Below, in pieces: positions 12,001 through 17,501 of a stretch of 60,438 nucleotides of DNA. The translations under genes were made by a program, and so were the position numbers. The DNA is from Planctomycetaceae bacterium. GTDB lineage: Bacteria > Planctomycetota > Planctomycetia > Pirellulales > PNKZ01. Below the pieces are notes generated by a model that was given only the letters and a program-made list of their open reading frames with translations, did no database searches and was not told the DNA's origin. The number at the start of each line of letters is the position of its first letter. The stretch's first letter is position 1. The DNA is taken from the NCBI GenBank assembly GCA_016793115.1, contig JAEUIN010000339.1:1-60438 (forward strand). Direction: 5' to 3'.

Positions 12001-12508
12001 GGCGCTGAACTTCGAAGCGGCCCAGTCGTACACGCTCGTCGTGCGTGCGACCGACGGGGCCGGCCTGTTCACGGACAAGGTCGTCACGGTCACCGTCGTC
12101 GACGTCAACGAAGCTCCGACCGTCGCGCTGCTGGATGCGTCACAAAACCTGACGACGACGCTCAACATCGCGGAGAGCACCCCGGCGGGCAGTTTGGTCG
12201 GCTATCTGAGGATCACGAATCCCGACGTCTATCGCGCCGAGACGTTCAAAGTCGCGCTCGGCGACGCCTCGGGGGCGCTCGTCGTCGGACCTTACGACGC
12301 CGCGACCGGTTTAGTCGCGATCACCGTGAGCACCGATCCGAAGAAGGCCGCGAAGCTCGACTTTGAAAAGTTCAAACTCGGCCGCTTCGCCCTCACCGCG
12401 ACGGTGACCGACTCCGGTTTCGTCTCCAACGACGGAGCCAAACAAGGCGGCAAGTCGTCGGCGAAGGCGACGTTCGCCGTGCAATTGCAGGACGTCGCCG
12501 GAGCGTAA
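2..12508 (+). CDS. Giant delta-60 propeller / CSPG / cadherin-like repeat protein (5' end outside window)
   Basis: The reading frame is open to the window edge and already encodes a delta-60 repeat at base 2 (ending QSDGKIVA), so the GTG at 77 is not the true start; 4168 residues are visible. Order: delta-60 repeats (Q-x-D-G-K-I-x-V-x-G ... G-x-L-D-x-x-F) to about nt 2020; an Ig-like module with VNDAP linker to about 2635; second delta-60 block to about 5030 plus Ig module; third block to about 8050 plus Ig module; seven CSPG/cadherin_3-like repeats (LNLGLTLAEG ... THDSSENFADSFRF) at 8780-11131; then about four cadherin-like domains with DxNEAP linkers. Delta-60 repeats are predicted to fold as beta-propeller blades; CSPG and cadherin modules bind calcium and mediate adhesion in known families. 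No PEP-CTERM, LPXTG, RTX or autotransporter end is seen at the C-terminus. Probably an exported surface or matrix protein; its ligand is unknown. Confidence 0.9.
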   Translation, partial: TTIAHGNNSVSTYPVGLAVQSDGKIVATKQANLTNFAVIRTTSTGALDTTFNGIGYYNLDLGGDETAHEVLLQADGKILVAGTTYAASNADYFAVRLTTGGVLDTTYNASGIVKVNVAAGATTYDEARAAVLQSDGKLIVAGTADRFGVSDFGLIRLNTDGTLDTSFGTGGKQISDLGGSGNELYGVAVQADGKIVVGGTVSYDFTLARFTTTGALDTTFDGDGKQTLDLNSLDSLKHVLVQADGKIVIVGATESITSGAEALIARFNAAGALDTTFNGVGYRVHNFGLGSSIATAIAALPDGRFLVAGFLPEDGSTTQGGRDVYWMLNADGTPDTSFGTGGTVNTTRAGGGGYDNITAVAVLGDGKFLSLNSSQNQLRRFHAAGTGDTSFGSLSYVYLTSYFTGSTAIRGMVVQPDGKILLAGTRTNGASREFSVVRLTSSGALDTTFSGDGWATFSVGPGNDFATSIALQSDGKIVVAGYGSNGTNDDFAVIRLTASGALDTTFSGDGMLLQAVGSGTDRGRSVIVQSDGKIVVAGQSENDAALVRLLSDGTLDTTFSGDGMVVAAATAGLDDVTTVRQLAGGKLAVAGYGTVGGATQFAVLQFTADGVLDPSFDGDGISLVAVRGTNNLATAAELQSDGDLVVVGYSSTGTNVYDATVLRYASSSGTGASIAPVVDQATKEDTALEVTFSVTHPTVPLDSLSVSATSGDTTLVPNENLTLTNLGGGQWKLTVRPAADRFGAGSITLRVHDGILETTRGFALNVTAVNDAPAFTKGADQTLVDGAGAQTIANWATGITVGPNESGQSPAFVVTNDNPTLFAVQPTIDAAGTLRYTPAGYLGTAVVSVRLTDAGGTADGGVDQSATQTFTIQVIQPIAAAGNLDPTFDTDGIRTLGSVLGTVDQARDTAVQADGKILVLGTTYVGSPTALHSSFVARYNTDGTLDASFGVGGAYWIADRYRLTALEVLADGKILLAGDTTATFGIYVTRLTADGAVDTSFGTGGQTIFGVGNVVIGFTDVVAMTTQADGRIVIVRGTRGTSSGASHFAVARLTAGGALDATFNGTGFTTVAISSTLSESPLDVAVQSDGRVVVAGQTNLNQGGGNDFVALRFTTSGALDTAFNGTGYQIVDVGASAGSPDVANRVLLQSDGKILLAGSSNADFAVVRLNDDGTLDSTFGTSGKVTTNVLGTDAASTMALQADGKIVVGGSSNVPNGDFVLVRYTSAGALDATFDGDGVAVFSIGSNSDQIAAIALQADGKIVFAGTSTDAVNNGDVLVGRVLANGAIDTTFNGKGFNTKGYAPSSSRVSSSLQLPDGRLLAAGFMTENNSPIGGRRAVWMLLPDGTLDTSFGDGGYSLGTRGTQSNISGLARQSDGKFLLLDSIQRRLTRLNADGSVDSSFGTAGTLTLSALTTTTAVVVQTDGKIVVGGSKTNTLSEFAVARVNGDGTLDAAFGVGGIATIDVGAGADLGRTLALQADGKILLGGGANNGANDDFALVRLNLDGSLDTTFGGTGKVVKAVGTGTDVVRSILVQGDGKIVVGGQTSSDVALVRYNADGTLDSTFGSGGIVATAWTTSTDDLLSLQRQADGKYLAVGYSTVSNVSRITVARYLTSGVLDSSFGAGGLVTTAPAAVGNQGLTATLQADGKLVVGGYADSTTVSTAVVLRYLTVPATGGPSLTPVADQSIAEDGSTGPLEFFVSHSSVPAGSLSVTASSDNVGLIPNANLVLQNLGDGRWRLTATPAADQYGSARITLMVGDGTTSYVDTFRIDVAPVNDAPTFTKGADQTIVRTAGPQTVVGWATAIAAGPNETGQAPTFEVAVDNPALFTAGPAIAADGTLTYTPSGLLGTAIVTVRLTDDGGGDDTSAPQTFTINVVNSAVAVPAGTLDPTFDGDGTLILQSPLGTFDSVREVARQADGKYVVVGQTVAGANLTATSYVARFNADGSLDTTFGTEGATELATLRLHAVEALGDGRILVAGQSNQGVLTVVRLTSSGAVDATFGAAGIATVDTGQLGINYVTPINLAVQADGGIVVVKTSRASGAPYSDVAVARLTAAGAVDTSFNGVGYTLFSLSGTADDSPGDVVIQSDGKIVIVGTTNLGAGAGNDFFAARFNTNGTLDTSFNSVGSIVVNVSGSSSGVDTAYRVALQADGKIVVGGTANTDFGLIRLNADGTLDVTFSADGKLTTSLSSGTDNLYGLAIASDGKILAGGTMIVGASNSGFAILRYRSDGTLDTTFDGDGRLTWDGGPGNDVVNSLSTQPDGKIVFAGTLVSALNGGDFIVGRLHADGSFDTSFSDDGVTTRGFGVGTASVSTALTLADGRTLIAGNVGNGYQTGPWALWMLRADGSLDASFGSGGFVMGAVPTSSNVAALARQADGKFLFLDEAARTLGRLNADGTLDASFGASGFVSLTSWLSGPKDMALQSNGAIVITGWRTGSPNQLFAVVRLNSDGTADTSFDGDGMVAVDMGDRNSFDQSVAVQADGKIVVAGSADGGATGYDFVLLRFNLDGSLDDTFSGDGKLWQAVGSGTALDRAADVLVQADGKIVAAGVSSNRTALVRFLSDGSLDTSFSGDGLFFTSLTGSEEVTDLVRQADGKYVTVGYSYLAPQSMVIARVTASGTLDTTFAGDGAVIDYVGSIGSRANAAAIASDGSLIVLGTMTRTLQSDVVVRRYFTGGVVGTPSIGAIADQTSPEDASAFVEFTITDTQRPAEYLTISVDVDNSTLFPPGSVTLTNLGHGNYRLSATPAAERSGSAVVTLTVSNGIVSTVRTLNWNVAAVNDAPRIDLNGAAAGTGFNAAFIEDGGPQAIVGTSALTIDDVDSVSLTRAVMTITNLLDGTAESLTANTAGTAISAGYESGVLTLTGHGTAAEYQQVLRTVKYGNTSQSPNTATRLITFTITDGSDVSPTATANVTITPVNDAPTTGLNLGLTLAEGATAVINGTRLSTNDVDNSAAQVLYRLTATPAHGAIKLNGAALASNGTFTQADLDAGRVTYTHDSSENFADSFRFSVSDGEFTLPEAMFSLSITPVNDAPTAGLNLGLTLAEGATAVLDGTRLKTDDVDHSASQLVYRMTGLPAHGTLKLNGSTLAVNGTFTQADLDAGRVTYTHDSSENFADSFRFIVSDGEYSLSETTFSLIVTPVNDAPTAGLNLGLTLAEGATAVIDGSRLKTNDVDNSAAQLVYRLTATPAHGTLQLNGATLAANGSFTQADLDAGRITYSHDSSENFTDSFHFTVTDGEYTLSEATFDISITPVNDAPTAGLNLGLTLAEGATTVLDGTRLKTNDVDDSPAQLVYRLTATPAYGVVQLNGAALAANGTFTQADLDAGRITYSHDSSENFADSFRFTLTDGEYTLSEATFDISITPVNDAPTAGLNLGLALAEGATAVLDGSRLKTNDVDNSAAQLVYRLTATPAHGTLNLSGAALAANGTFTQADLDAGRVTYTHDSSENFVDSFRFTVSDGEYALPEATFDLSITPVNDAPTAGLNLGLTLAEGATAVLDGTGLRTDDVDDAATELTYKLVTAPTQGALRFSGAALAVNGTFTQADLDAGRLTYTHNSSENFADSFRFIVSDGADGLPEATFQLTMTPVNDAPTAGLNLGLTLAEGATAAIDGIRLSTRDVDNSAAQLTYRLTASPAWGTVSLNGVALAVGGTFTQDDLDSGRVTYAHDSSENFADSFRFIVSDGEYALPEATFNFTIAAVNDAPVIAPQTFVLSTSAKAGSVVGTLASSDSDGPGRTYELLGGNGAFAIDSGTGVITVANQKLLVVGTTTLTARVIDGGGPSLAAEAAATFLIRKSNTPPAFSLADAAGGAVLVQSNKATLLVDENTPTSPTQNGATIGTIRVADIDEPGASFAATMTDKSGAFGFDAATGRIFVADAAKLNFEKTSSFTLTFKATDRGVTGLPKGVATTFTLTIKLVDRNEAATFPATGGDFRIKENNSARAAVGTVSATDPDKTAPNKTLSYALISQVDRSGNAVGVFAIADPRSGKITVPAAGALNFEAAQSYTLVVRATDGAGLFTDKVVTVTVVDVNEAPTVALLDASQNLTTTLNIAESTPAGSLVGYLRITNPDVYRAETFKVALGDASGALVVGPYDAATGLVAITVSTDPKKAAKLDFEKFKLGRFALTATVTDSGFVSNDGAKQGGKSSAKATFAVQLQDVAGA
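2641..8760 (+). repeat. Two complete ~3-kb coding super-repeats
   Basis: Within the giant gene, the unit beginning with the LDPTFD blade (about 2648 and again about 5660) recurs with a spacing of about 3.0 kb. Each unit is a block of delta-60 blades followed by an Ig-like module (ADQ ... VNDAP ... TKGADQT). A third, 5'-truncated unit fills bases 2-2640: its first visible blade aligns with the blade near 3020 in unit 2, so roughly 0.4 kb of that unit lies upstream of the window. Boundaries are approximate. Confidence 0.65.
8780..11131 (+). repeat. Seven tandem 336-bp coding repeats (CSPG-like)
   Basis: The phrase GLNLGL-LAEG recurs at exactly 336-bp steps (112 residues): about 8780, 9116, 9452, 9788, 10124, 10460 and 10796. 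No insertion or deletion separates the seven units. Parts such as the FTQADLDAG and THDSSENF segments are nearly identical at DNA level, which indicates recent duplication or gene conversion within the array. Confidence 0.9.
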
Positions 12509-12526
12509 CGGCAAACGCGGCGCGAC

Positions 12527-13612
12527 CTAATTGAGAATACTCAAAGTCGGCAGCGGCTTGGTGGCGCGCATCGTTTGGCGAAGCTGTTGCGCCAAGGCCT
12601 GCACGATGCCTTCGAAGAAGGGAGCCGTTTCGGCGTTCGTGAAGTTGCCGGCGATCTTCCCTTCGTCGCCGTTGACGCGAATTTGGATGTTGATCGGCAC
12701 TTCGCCGAGGAACGGCACGTTGAGCTGTTCGGCCTTGCGCTTCGCGCCGCCGGTGCCGAAGATGTCATATCGCTTGCCGTTGTCGGGACAGAGGAAGTAG
12801 CTCATGTTTTCCACCATGCCGAGCACCGGGATGTTCACCTTGCGGAACATCGCCACCGCCTTCACGGCGTCGAGCAAGGCCACGTCTTGCGGCGTGCAGA
12901 CGACGACCGCTCCCGTGAGCGGCAACATTTGCGAGAGCGACAGCGCGATGTCGCCCGTACCCGGCGGCATGTCGATGATCAGATAATCGAGCGGGCCCCA
13001 GGCCGTGTCGCGGAGCATCTGCTGGATCGCGCCGTGGAGCATCGGGCCGCGGAGGATCACCGGCTGGTCCGGCTCGACCATGAAGCCGATCGACATCACC
13101 TTGAGTCCTTCGAGCTCGTGCGGGCGGATCTTGCGCTCGTCGGTGAGTTCGGCTTTGCCGCGCAGGCCGAGCAGGTGCGGAATGCTGGGGCCGTAGATGT
13201 CGGCGTCGAGCAGCCCGACCTTGCAGCCGGCGCGGAGCAGACCGTAGGCGATGCCGGAGGCGATCGTGCTCTTGCCGACGCCTCCCTTGCCGCTGCCGAC
13301 CGCGATGACGCTCTTGGCCGTGAGGCCCAGTTCGCCGAGCGGCATCGGCGGACGCTCATGCACGGCGGGCAGAATCTCGACTTTCTTCACGTCGGGAAAC
13401 TTCGCCCGCACGGCTTGCTCGACTTCGCGGCGGGTTTCATCGCGGAGCGGCGACGAGTGACTCGTGAGCGCAAGGGTGAGGCGGACGCCTTCGGCCGTCG
13501 AAGCGATGTCGCGAATCTGCCCCTGTTGAACCATGTTGCGGCCCGTCTCCGGGTCTTGCAGGTCGGCCAGGGCGGCGGTGAGTTGTTCGGACGTCACGTT
13601 GGTCATGCTCAT
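12527..13612 (-). CDS. mrp: Mrp/NBP35-family iron-sulfur cluster carrier ATPase
   Basis: 361 residues. The N-terminal ~85 residues form a MIP18/DUF59-type domain (LADLQDPETGRNMVQQGQI). The deviant P-loop GKGGVGKS lies at 108-115, followed by the MinD/ParA ATPase core with LLDADIYGPSIPHLLG and DYLIIDMPPGTGD. Family members carry or insert Fe-S clusters in the cytoplasm, usually via a CxxC near the C-terminal third; here that site reads MSYFLCPDNGKR, so only the first Cys is kept. The stop of the preceding small gene lies 9 bp upstream, suggesting co-transcription. It ends 18 bp from the convergent giant gene. The adjacent complex I operon is rich in Fe-S subunits, but a specific link is only inference. 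Confidence 0.9.
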   Translation of the reverse strand: MSMTNVTSEQLTAALADLQDPETGRNMVQQGQIRDIASTAEGVRLTLALTSHSSPLRDETRREVEQAVRAKFPDVKKVEILPAVHERPPMPLGELGLTAKSVIAVGSGKGGVGKSTIASGIAYGLLRAGCKVGLLDADIYGPSIPHLLGLRGKAELTDERKIRPHELEGLKVMSIGFMVEPDQPVILRGPMLHGAIQQMLRDTAWGPLDYLIIDMPPGTGDIALSLSQMLPLTGAVVVCTPQDVALLDAVKAVAMFRKVNIPVLGMVENMSYFLCPDNGKRYDIFGTGGAKRKAEQLNVPFLGEVPINIQIRVNGDEGKIAGNFTNAETAPFFEGIVQALAQQLRQTMRATKPLPTLSILN

Positions 13613-13620
13613 TCGACTTT

Positions 13621-14130
13621 CTAGGTGGTGGGAGGCGGCTCTGGGGCGACCGGCCGCCAGGGCAGCGAGGCCCGGACGCGGTCGGCGATAGATTTTGGTT
13701 CGATGGGGGAAGCTTGCGGGCGAGCGGCGAGCCGGCGGCGCACGAGATCGACGGCCGCGGCGACGCGGCGCGGCGAATCGACGACTTCCGTCGCTCCCGC
13801 CTCACGCAGCAGCGACTCGCAAGCCGAACGCTCGGGAGCATCGGCCGGAGGCGCAGCGACGACGATTCGCACCCCGGTCGGCAGGCTGCGACAGTGCGCA
13901 AGCAGCAACTCGCAGATCTGTTCCGCGGCGGCGGGAATCCACTCGACGACCAAGGCGGCGGACGCCGCTCCGACGTCGTCGGACGAACTCCAACGCTCGC
14001 GACACTCGGCGACCGAGCGGGTTTCGACGATCCGCGGCCGCTCGCCGGCCGGCAGTTGTGCGAAGGCCCGTCGCAAGGCGAAGGCCCAGTCTCCGCGGCG
14101 TTCGCAAACAAGCAAGGCCGGCGTCGACAT
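13621..14130 (-). CDS. Small cytoplasmic protein of unknown function
   Basis: 169 residues from the ATG at 14130, chosen because an AGG lies about 7 nt upstream and because the open frame further 5' runs into Cys/Arg-rich non-protein-like sequence. The protein starts STPALLVCERRGDWAFALRRAF and has alternating hydrophobic strands (AALVVEWIP, GVRIVVAAPP, ATEVVDSPRRVAAAVDLV) that suggest a Rossmann-like or receiver-like alpha/beta fold, without a clear phosphoacceptor Asp. The C-terminal tail is Pro-rich. It lies directly before mrp (9 bp). I do not recognise the family. Confidence 0.6.
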   Translation of the reverse strand: MSTPALLVCERRGDWAFALRRAFAQLPAGERPRIVETRSVAECRERWSSSDDVGAASAALVVEWIPAAAEQICELLLAHCRSLPTGVRIVVAAPPADAPERSACESLLREAGATEVVDSPRRVAAAVDLVRRRLAARPQASPIEPKSIADRVRASLPWRPVAPEPPPTT

Positions 14131-14276
14131 GGCATACCTGACGGCGGAATCGGCGAGGACGTGCAATTTTAGGCGGGGTGGGGCGGGGCCGCAATGGTGG
14201 GCGCGGCGGGCCAAACATAGCGTGCAATCCAAACCGACCGAAGGCATGGATCTCGGCCGCCAAGTTCATTGCCGCT

Positions 14277-14309
14277 GCGCGGAACGCCGCGGAGGGCGTT
14301 CCCTACAGG
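14277..14309. repeat. Dispersed 33-nt palindromic word, copy 1
   Basis: The sequence GCGCGGAACGCCGCGGAGGG followed by CGTTCCCTACAGG is repeated exactly, in reverse orientation, at 45832-45864. It contains the inverted halves GGAACGCC / GGCGTTCC. It sits between the regulator gene (stop at 14320) and the small unknown gene (start at 14130). An intergenic REP-like word. Confidence 0.75.
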
Positions 14310-14319
14310 TTCCTGCGGC

Positions 14320-15777
14320 CTACGACGATTGGGCCGCGTCGTCTCCTTCGATGAGCTCTTCGAACACGATCGTCTCGGTTTCGAGGCCGAGTTGCACCAG
14401 CCGGCGGTAGAGCCGGGGGCGCGTCAGACCGAGCAGGCGGGCGGCGACCGTTTTGTTCCCCTTCGCTTGCGCCATCGCGCGGCCGATCAAATCGCGTTCG
14501 ACGTCGGCGAGAAACGCGTCGAGCACGATCGTCTCTTCGGGAGGCGGAACGTGGCGGGCGGCGTCGGCCGCGACCGCCAGCACCTTCGGCAAGTCGGCCG
14601 CCTGCACGAGCGGGCCCTCGGCCGTGCGGCAAACCTGATGAACGAGTTCGAACAATTCGCGCGCCTCACCGGGCCAATTGTAGGCGGCCAAGCGATCGAG
14701 GGCTTCGGTCGTGAAGCCCGCGAGTTGGCGAGCGCCGGCGGAGTTGAGTTCTTCGAGCGCGGCCTGCGCGAGCGAGGCCACGTCTTCCGGCCTCGTCGCC
14801 AGCGGCGGCACTTCGATCGTGAGCGTGCTCAGCCAAGCGGCCAAATCTGGGCGGAAGCCGCCGGTTTCGGCGAGTCGCTCGAGCGGCAAGGTCGAAGTCG
14901 AGATAATGCGTAGCGGCAACTCGACAAGCTTAAGAAACCCGGCCAGTTCGGCTTGCGCGTCGGCGGGCAAGCGATCGACGTCGAGCAAGAGCAGCGTGCC
15001 GGCTTCGGCGCGGCCGGCTTCGCGCGCGGTGCGGATCATGCCGCGGATCGTGCTTTGCAGAAGCTCGGGCCCGAGCACGGCCGCATCGAGGGGCACCAAC
15101 GGGCGCGACGAATCGCTCGCAGTTTGTTCCGCGGAAGCCGGCGACGACGGCCGCGCGAAATGGACGGCCCGCGCGATGTGGCCGCGGCCGGAGCCCGGCC
15201 GGCCGACGACGACCAGCGCGGCGGAAGTGCCCGCCGCGACGACGATCTGATTACGAATACGTTTCAGCGCGGGGCTCTCGCCGACGAGCCGCGCGAGGGC
15301 ATACCGGCCGGACGACTCGCGCCGCAACTTGGCCGCAAGCGCGTGGAGCTTGCGGGCCTCGGCGTCGGCCGAGCGGCGTTCCGCTTGTTCTTGCTCGGCG
15401 GCTTCCGGCGCGAGTAGCCAAACAAGAACCGCAGGCTTCTCGCCGCCGACGTTCCAAGGGAGAAAGAGGGCCGTGCGCACCGACGGCGCGCCCTCCGCCG
15501 CCACGGGCAGCACCAGCTCGGCCGTGATGCGTCGGCCAAGCTCGACCAACGGGGGCGGGCAGAGCGCGTCGGCCGCGGCGGCGAGCGGATCGGCCGCTTC
15601 ATCCGAGCGGTAGCGACATTCGCGCCCGGCGAGCGCCGCGCGGTCGACGCCGAGCAGCGCGGCGCAGGCTTCGTTCAGATAAACGATCCGGCGACGATCG
15701 TCGACCACGTAGAGCGGGTCGACGACGGAGTCGAACAAGCGCGAGAGATCGGGAAGACGGGCACGCGGCGGCATCAA
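14320..15777 (-). CDS. Divergent NtrC-like regulator: PAS + degenerate AAA+ + Fis-type HTH
   Basis: 485 residues. Residues ~10-60 resemble a PAS domain (LFDSVVDPLYVVDDRRRIVYLN). Residues ~160-400 follow the sigma-54 activator AAA+ layout (LVGESPALKRIRNQI..., GTLLLLDVDRLP, FRPDLAAWLSTLTIEVPPLATRPEDV, YNWPGEARELFELV). Residues ~418-470 are a Fis-type helix-turn-helix (RAMAQAKGNKTVAARLLGLTRPRLYRRL). The Walker A site reads GRPGSGRG (192-199), with Arg in place of Lys, and no GAFTGA sigma-54 contact loop is present. It is therefore probably a DNA-binding regulator that no longer activates sigma-54 RNA polymerase. It is the first gene downstream of nuoN on the same strand, separated by a hairpin. 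Confidence 0.8.
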   Translation of the reverse strand: MMPPRARLPDLSRLFDSVVDPLYVVDDRRRIVYLNEACAALLGVDRAALAGRECRYRSDEAADPLAAAADALCPPPLVELGRRITAELVLPVAAEGAPSVRTALFLPWNVGGEKPAVLVWLLAPEAAEQEQAERRSADAEARKLHALAAKLRRESSGRYALARLVGESPALKRIRNQIVVAAGTSAALVVVGRPGSGRGHIARAVHFARPSSPASAEQTASDSSRPLVPLDAAVLGPELLQSTIRGMIRTAREAGRAEAGTLLLLDVDRLPADAQAELAGFLKLVELPLRIISTSTLPLERLAETGGFRPDLAAWLSTLTIEVPPLATRPEDVASLAQAALEELNSAGARQLAGFTTEALDRLAAYNWPGEARELFELVHQVCRTAEGPLVQAADLPKVLAVAADAARHVPPPEETIVLDAFLADVERDLIGRAMAQAKGNKTVAARLLGLTRPRLYRRLVQLGLETETIVFEELIEGDDAAQSS

Positions 15778-15808
15778 CGCATCTTACCGCGCGGCGGACG
15801 CCTTGTCC

Positions 15809-15850
15809 GGTCGGCACACCGGCGGGCGAGCCGCCGGTACCGTCCCGACC
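15809..15850 (-). terminator. Hairpin downstream of nuoN
   Basis: Inner stem ACCGGCGG / CCGCCGGT (15818-15825 with 15831-15838) is enclosed by an outer stem GGTCGG / CCGACC (15809-15814 with 15845-15850). It begins 2 bp after the nuoN stop codon. There is no T tract, so it could be a Rho-independent-like attenuator, an RNA 3' stabiliser or a dispersed palindromic repeat. Confidence 0.4.
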
Positions 15851-15851
15851 A

Positions 15852-17501
15852 TTAACGGGAGACGGCCGCTTGTTGCATCGCCGCGGGAGCCGACTGGGCG
15901 GCGTGCTTGGTTTCGGCCGCGGCGGGCGCCGTCATCACCGTGCCGGGCAGGGAGCGGGCCGAGAGCGCGGCCGAGTTGGAACGCTGCGACAGAGCGCTGG
16001 GAGCGAGCCCGACCCACAGGGTGAGCACCGTGCAGACCAGCAGAGCCGCGCGAGCCCCGCCGGCCCCGGCGACCGCGCCGCCGGCGACGGGCGCTCCTTG
16101 CGGATCGCGGAAGTACATCACGCCGATGATGCGCAGATAGTAGGCGGCGGAGACGGCGGCGTTCAACACGCCGACGATCGCCAACACGATGAACCAGCTA
16201 CCGAGTTGCTCCAGGCCGGGCGCGTGGCTGAGGCCGACGTTGACCGCGCCTGAGAAGAGGGCGAACTTCCCCCAGAAGCCGGCAAGCGGAGGCAATCCGG
16301 TGAGGCTGAACATCAATACGGCGATCGCCAGCGCGGCCAAAGGCTGCGAGCGGGCGACGCCGGCCAGGTCGTCGAGCGTTTCGATCGGCTTGCCGCGCGA
16401 GCTGAGATAAGTGAACCCGGCGAACGAGCCGGCCGTGGCCAACGAGTAGACGGCCACGTAGAACAGCGCGGCGCCCAACCCGTCGACCTCGGTGAGATGC
16501 GCCTTGCGTGCGGCGTAGTCGACGGCGAGGCCGACGAGCATATAGCCGGCATGCGCGATCGAAGAATAGGCGAGCATGCGGCGGATGTTATCCTGCCATA
16601 AAGCGACAACGTTGCCGAGCGTCATCGTGATCAGAGCGAGAATCATCGCCACGCGGACGCCGGTTTCATCGGTGCCGGGCAGGGCGATCGAGGCGATGCG
16701 GATCAGGCCGGCGAGGCCCGCTATCTTCGGCAACACGGCGAGGATGCCGGCGTTGGCGTGCGTGGTGCCTTGGTAGACGTCGGGGGCGTAGAAGTGAAAC
16801 GGCACGGCGGCGATCTTGAAGCCGAGGCCGGCGAACACGAGCACCAGAGCGAGTTGGGCATAGAGCGGGCTCATGCCGCCTTCGAGTCCGCCGAGCGACT
16901 TCTCAAGCGCGGCCTGCACGACGTCGAGCCGCGTGGAGCCGCCGACGCCGTACAGAAACGAGAAGCCGTAGAGCGTGATGCCGGAGGAGAGAATACTGAG
17001 AAAGAAGTATTTCGTCGCGGCTTCGGCGCTGGAGCCGTCGCGGCGACCGATGAACAACAGTACGTAGGTCGGAATCGAAATCAGTTCCAGGCCGAGGAAG
17101 AGCATCGTGAGCTCGCGAGCGCCGCCCACGAGCATCACCCCGGCCACGGCCATGAGAACCGTGCCGACGAACTCGGGGACGAGCGATTCGTTTTCCGGCC
17201 GCGACGTCATCAAGATGAACACGCCGCCGACGACCAAAGCCAGCCAGCGCACATAGAGGGCGAACTGATCGACCGCGAGCGGGCCGGGAACCGCGGCGCT
17301 CAGCAGCGGGAGGCCGTCGGCGTTGTGAAAAAAGCGCGAGGTCTGGCCGGAGAGCACCGCGGCGGCGACCGCGAGCCCGACGGCGGCGACGCCGCTCCAG
17401 AACTTCTTGCCGGGCAGGAACGCGCCCGCGACGTAGATCAACGTCGCCGTCAGCACGACCACGAGCTCAGGCAGCAATACGGCAACGGTATCAGTCGACA
17501 C
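15852..17501 (-). CDS. nuoN: NADH-quinone oxidoreductase subunit N (complex I)
   Basis: 549 residues from a GTG at 17501, which lies inside the 3' end of nuoM (11-bp overlap) and has GGAG 7 nt upstream. It is an antiporter-like membrane subunit with about 14 hydrophobic segments. Hallmarks include LLFIGRRDGSSAEAATKYFFL, KIAAVPFHFYAPDVYQG and MLAYSSIAHAGYMLVG, with the conserved Lys/Glu-bearing helices of the proton channel. It is the last gene of the operon; the C-terminus is an Ala-rich tail. Confidence 0.95.
   Translation of the reverse strand: MSTDTVAVLLPELVVVLTATLIYVAGAFLPGKKFWSGVAAVGLAVAAAVLSGQTSRFFHNADGLPLLSAAVPGPLAVDQFALYVRWLALVVGGVFILMTSRPENESLVPEFVGTVLMAVAGVMLVGGARELTMLFLGLELISIPTYVLLFIGRRDGSSAEAATKYFFLSILSSGITLYGFSFLYGVGGSTRLDVVQAALEKSLGGLEGGMSPLYAQLALVLVFAGLGFKIAAVPFHFYAPDVYQGTTHANAGILAVLPKIAGLAGLIRIASIALPGTDETGVRVAMILALITMTLGNVVALWQDNIRRMLAYSSIAHAGYMLVGLAVDYAARKAHLTEVDGLGAALFYVAVYSLATAGSFAGFTYLSSRGKPIETLDDLAGVARSQPLAALAIAVLMFSLTGLPPLAGFWGKFALFSGAVNVGLSHAPGLEQLGSWFIVLAIVGVLNAAVSAAYYLRIIGVMYFRDPQGAPVAGGAVAGAGGARAALLVCTVLTLWVGLAPSALSQRSNSAALSARSLPGTVMTAPAAAETKHAAQSAPAAMQQAAVSR

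Noticed and set aside
12575..13624. 349-residue open frame opposite mrp
   Set aside because: His/Arg/Asp-rich shadow of a well-recognised ATPase gene.
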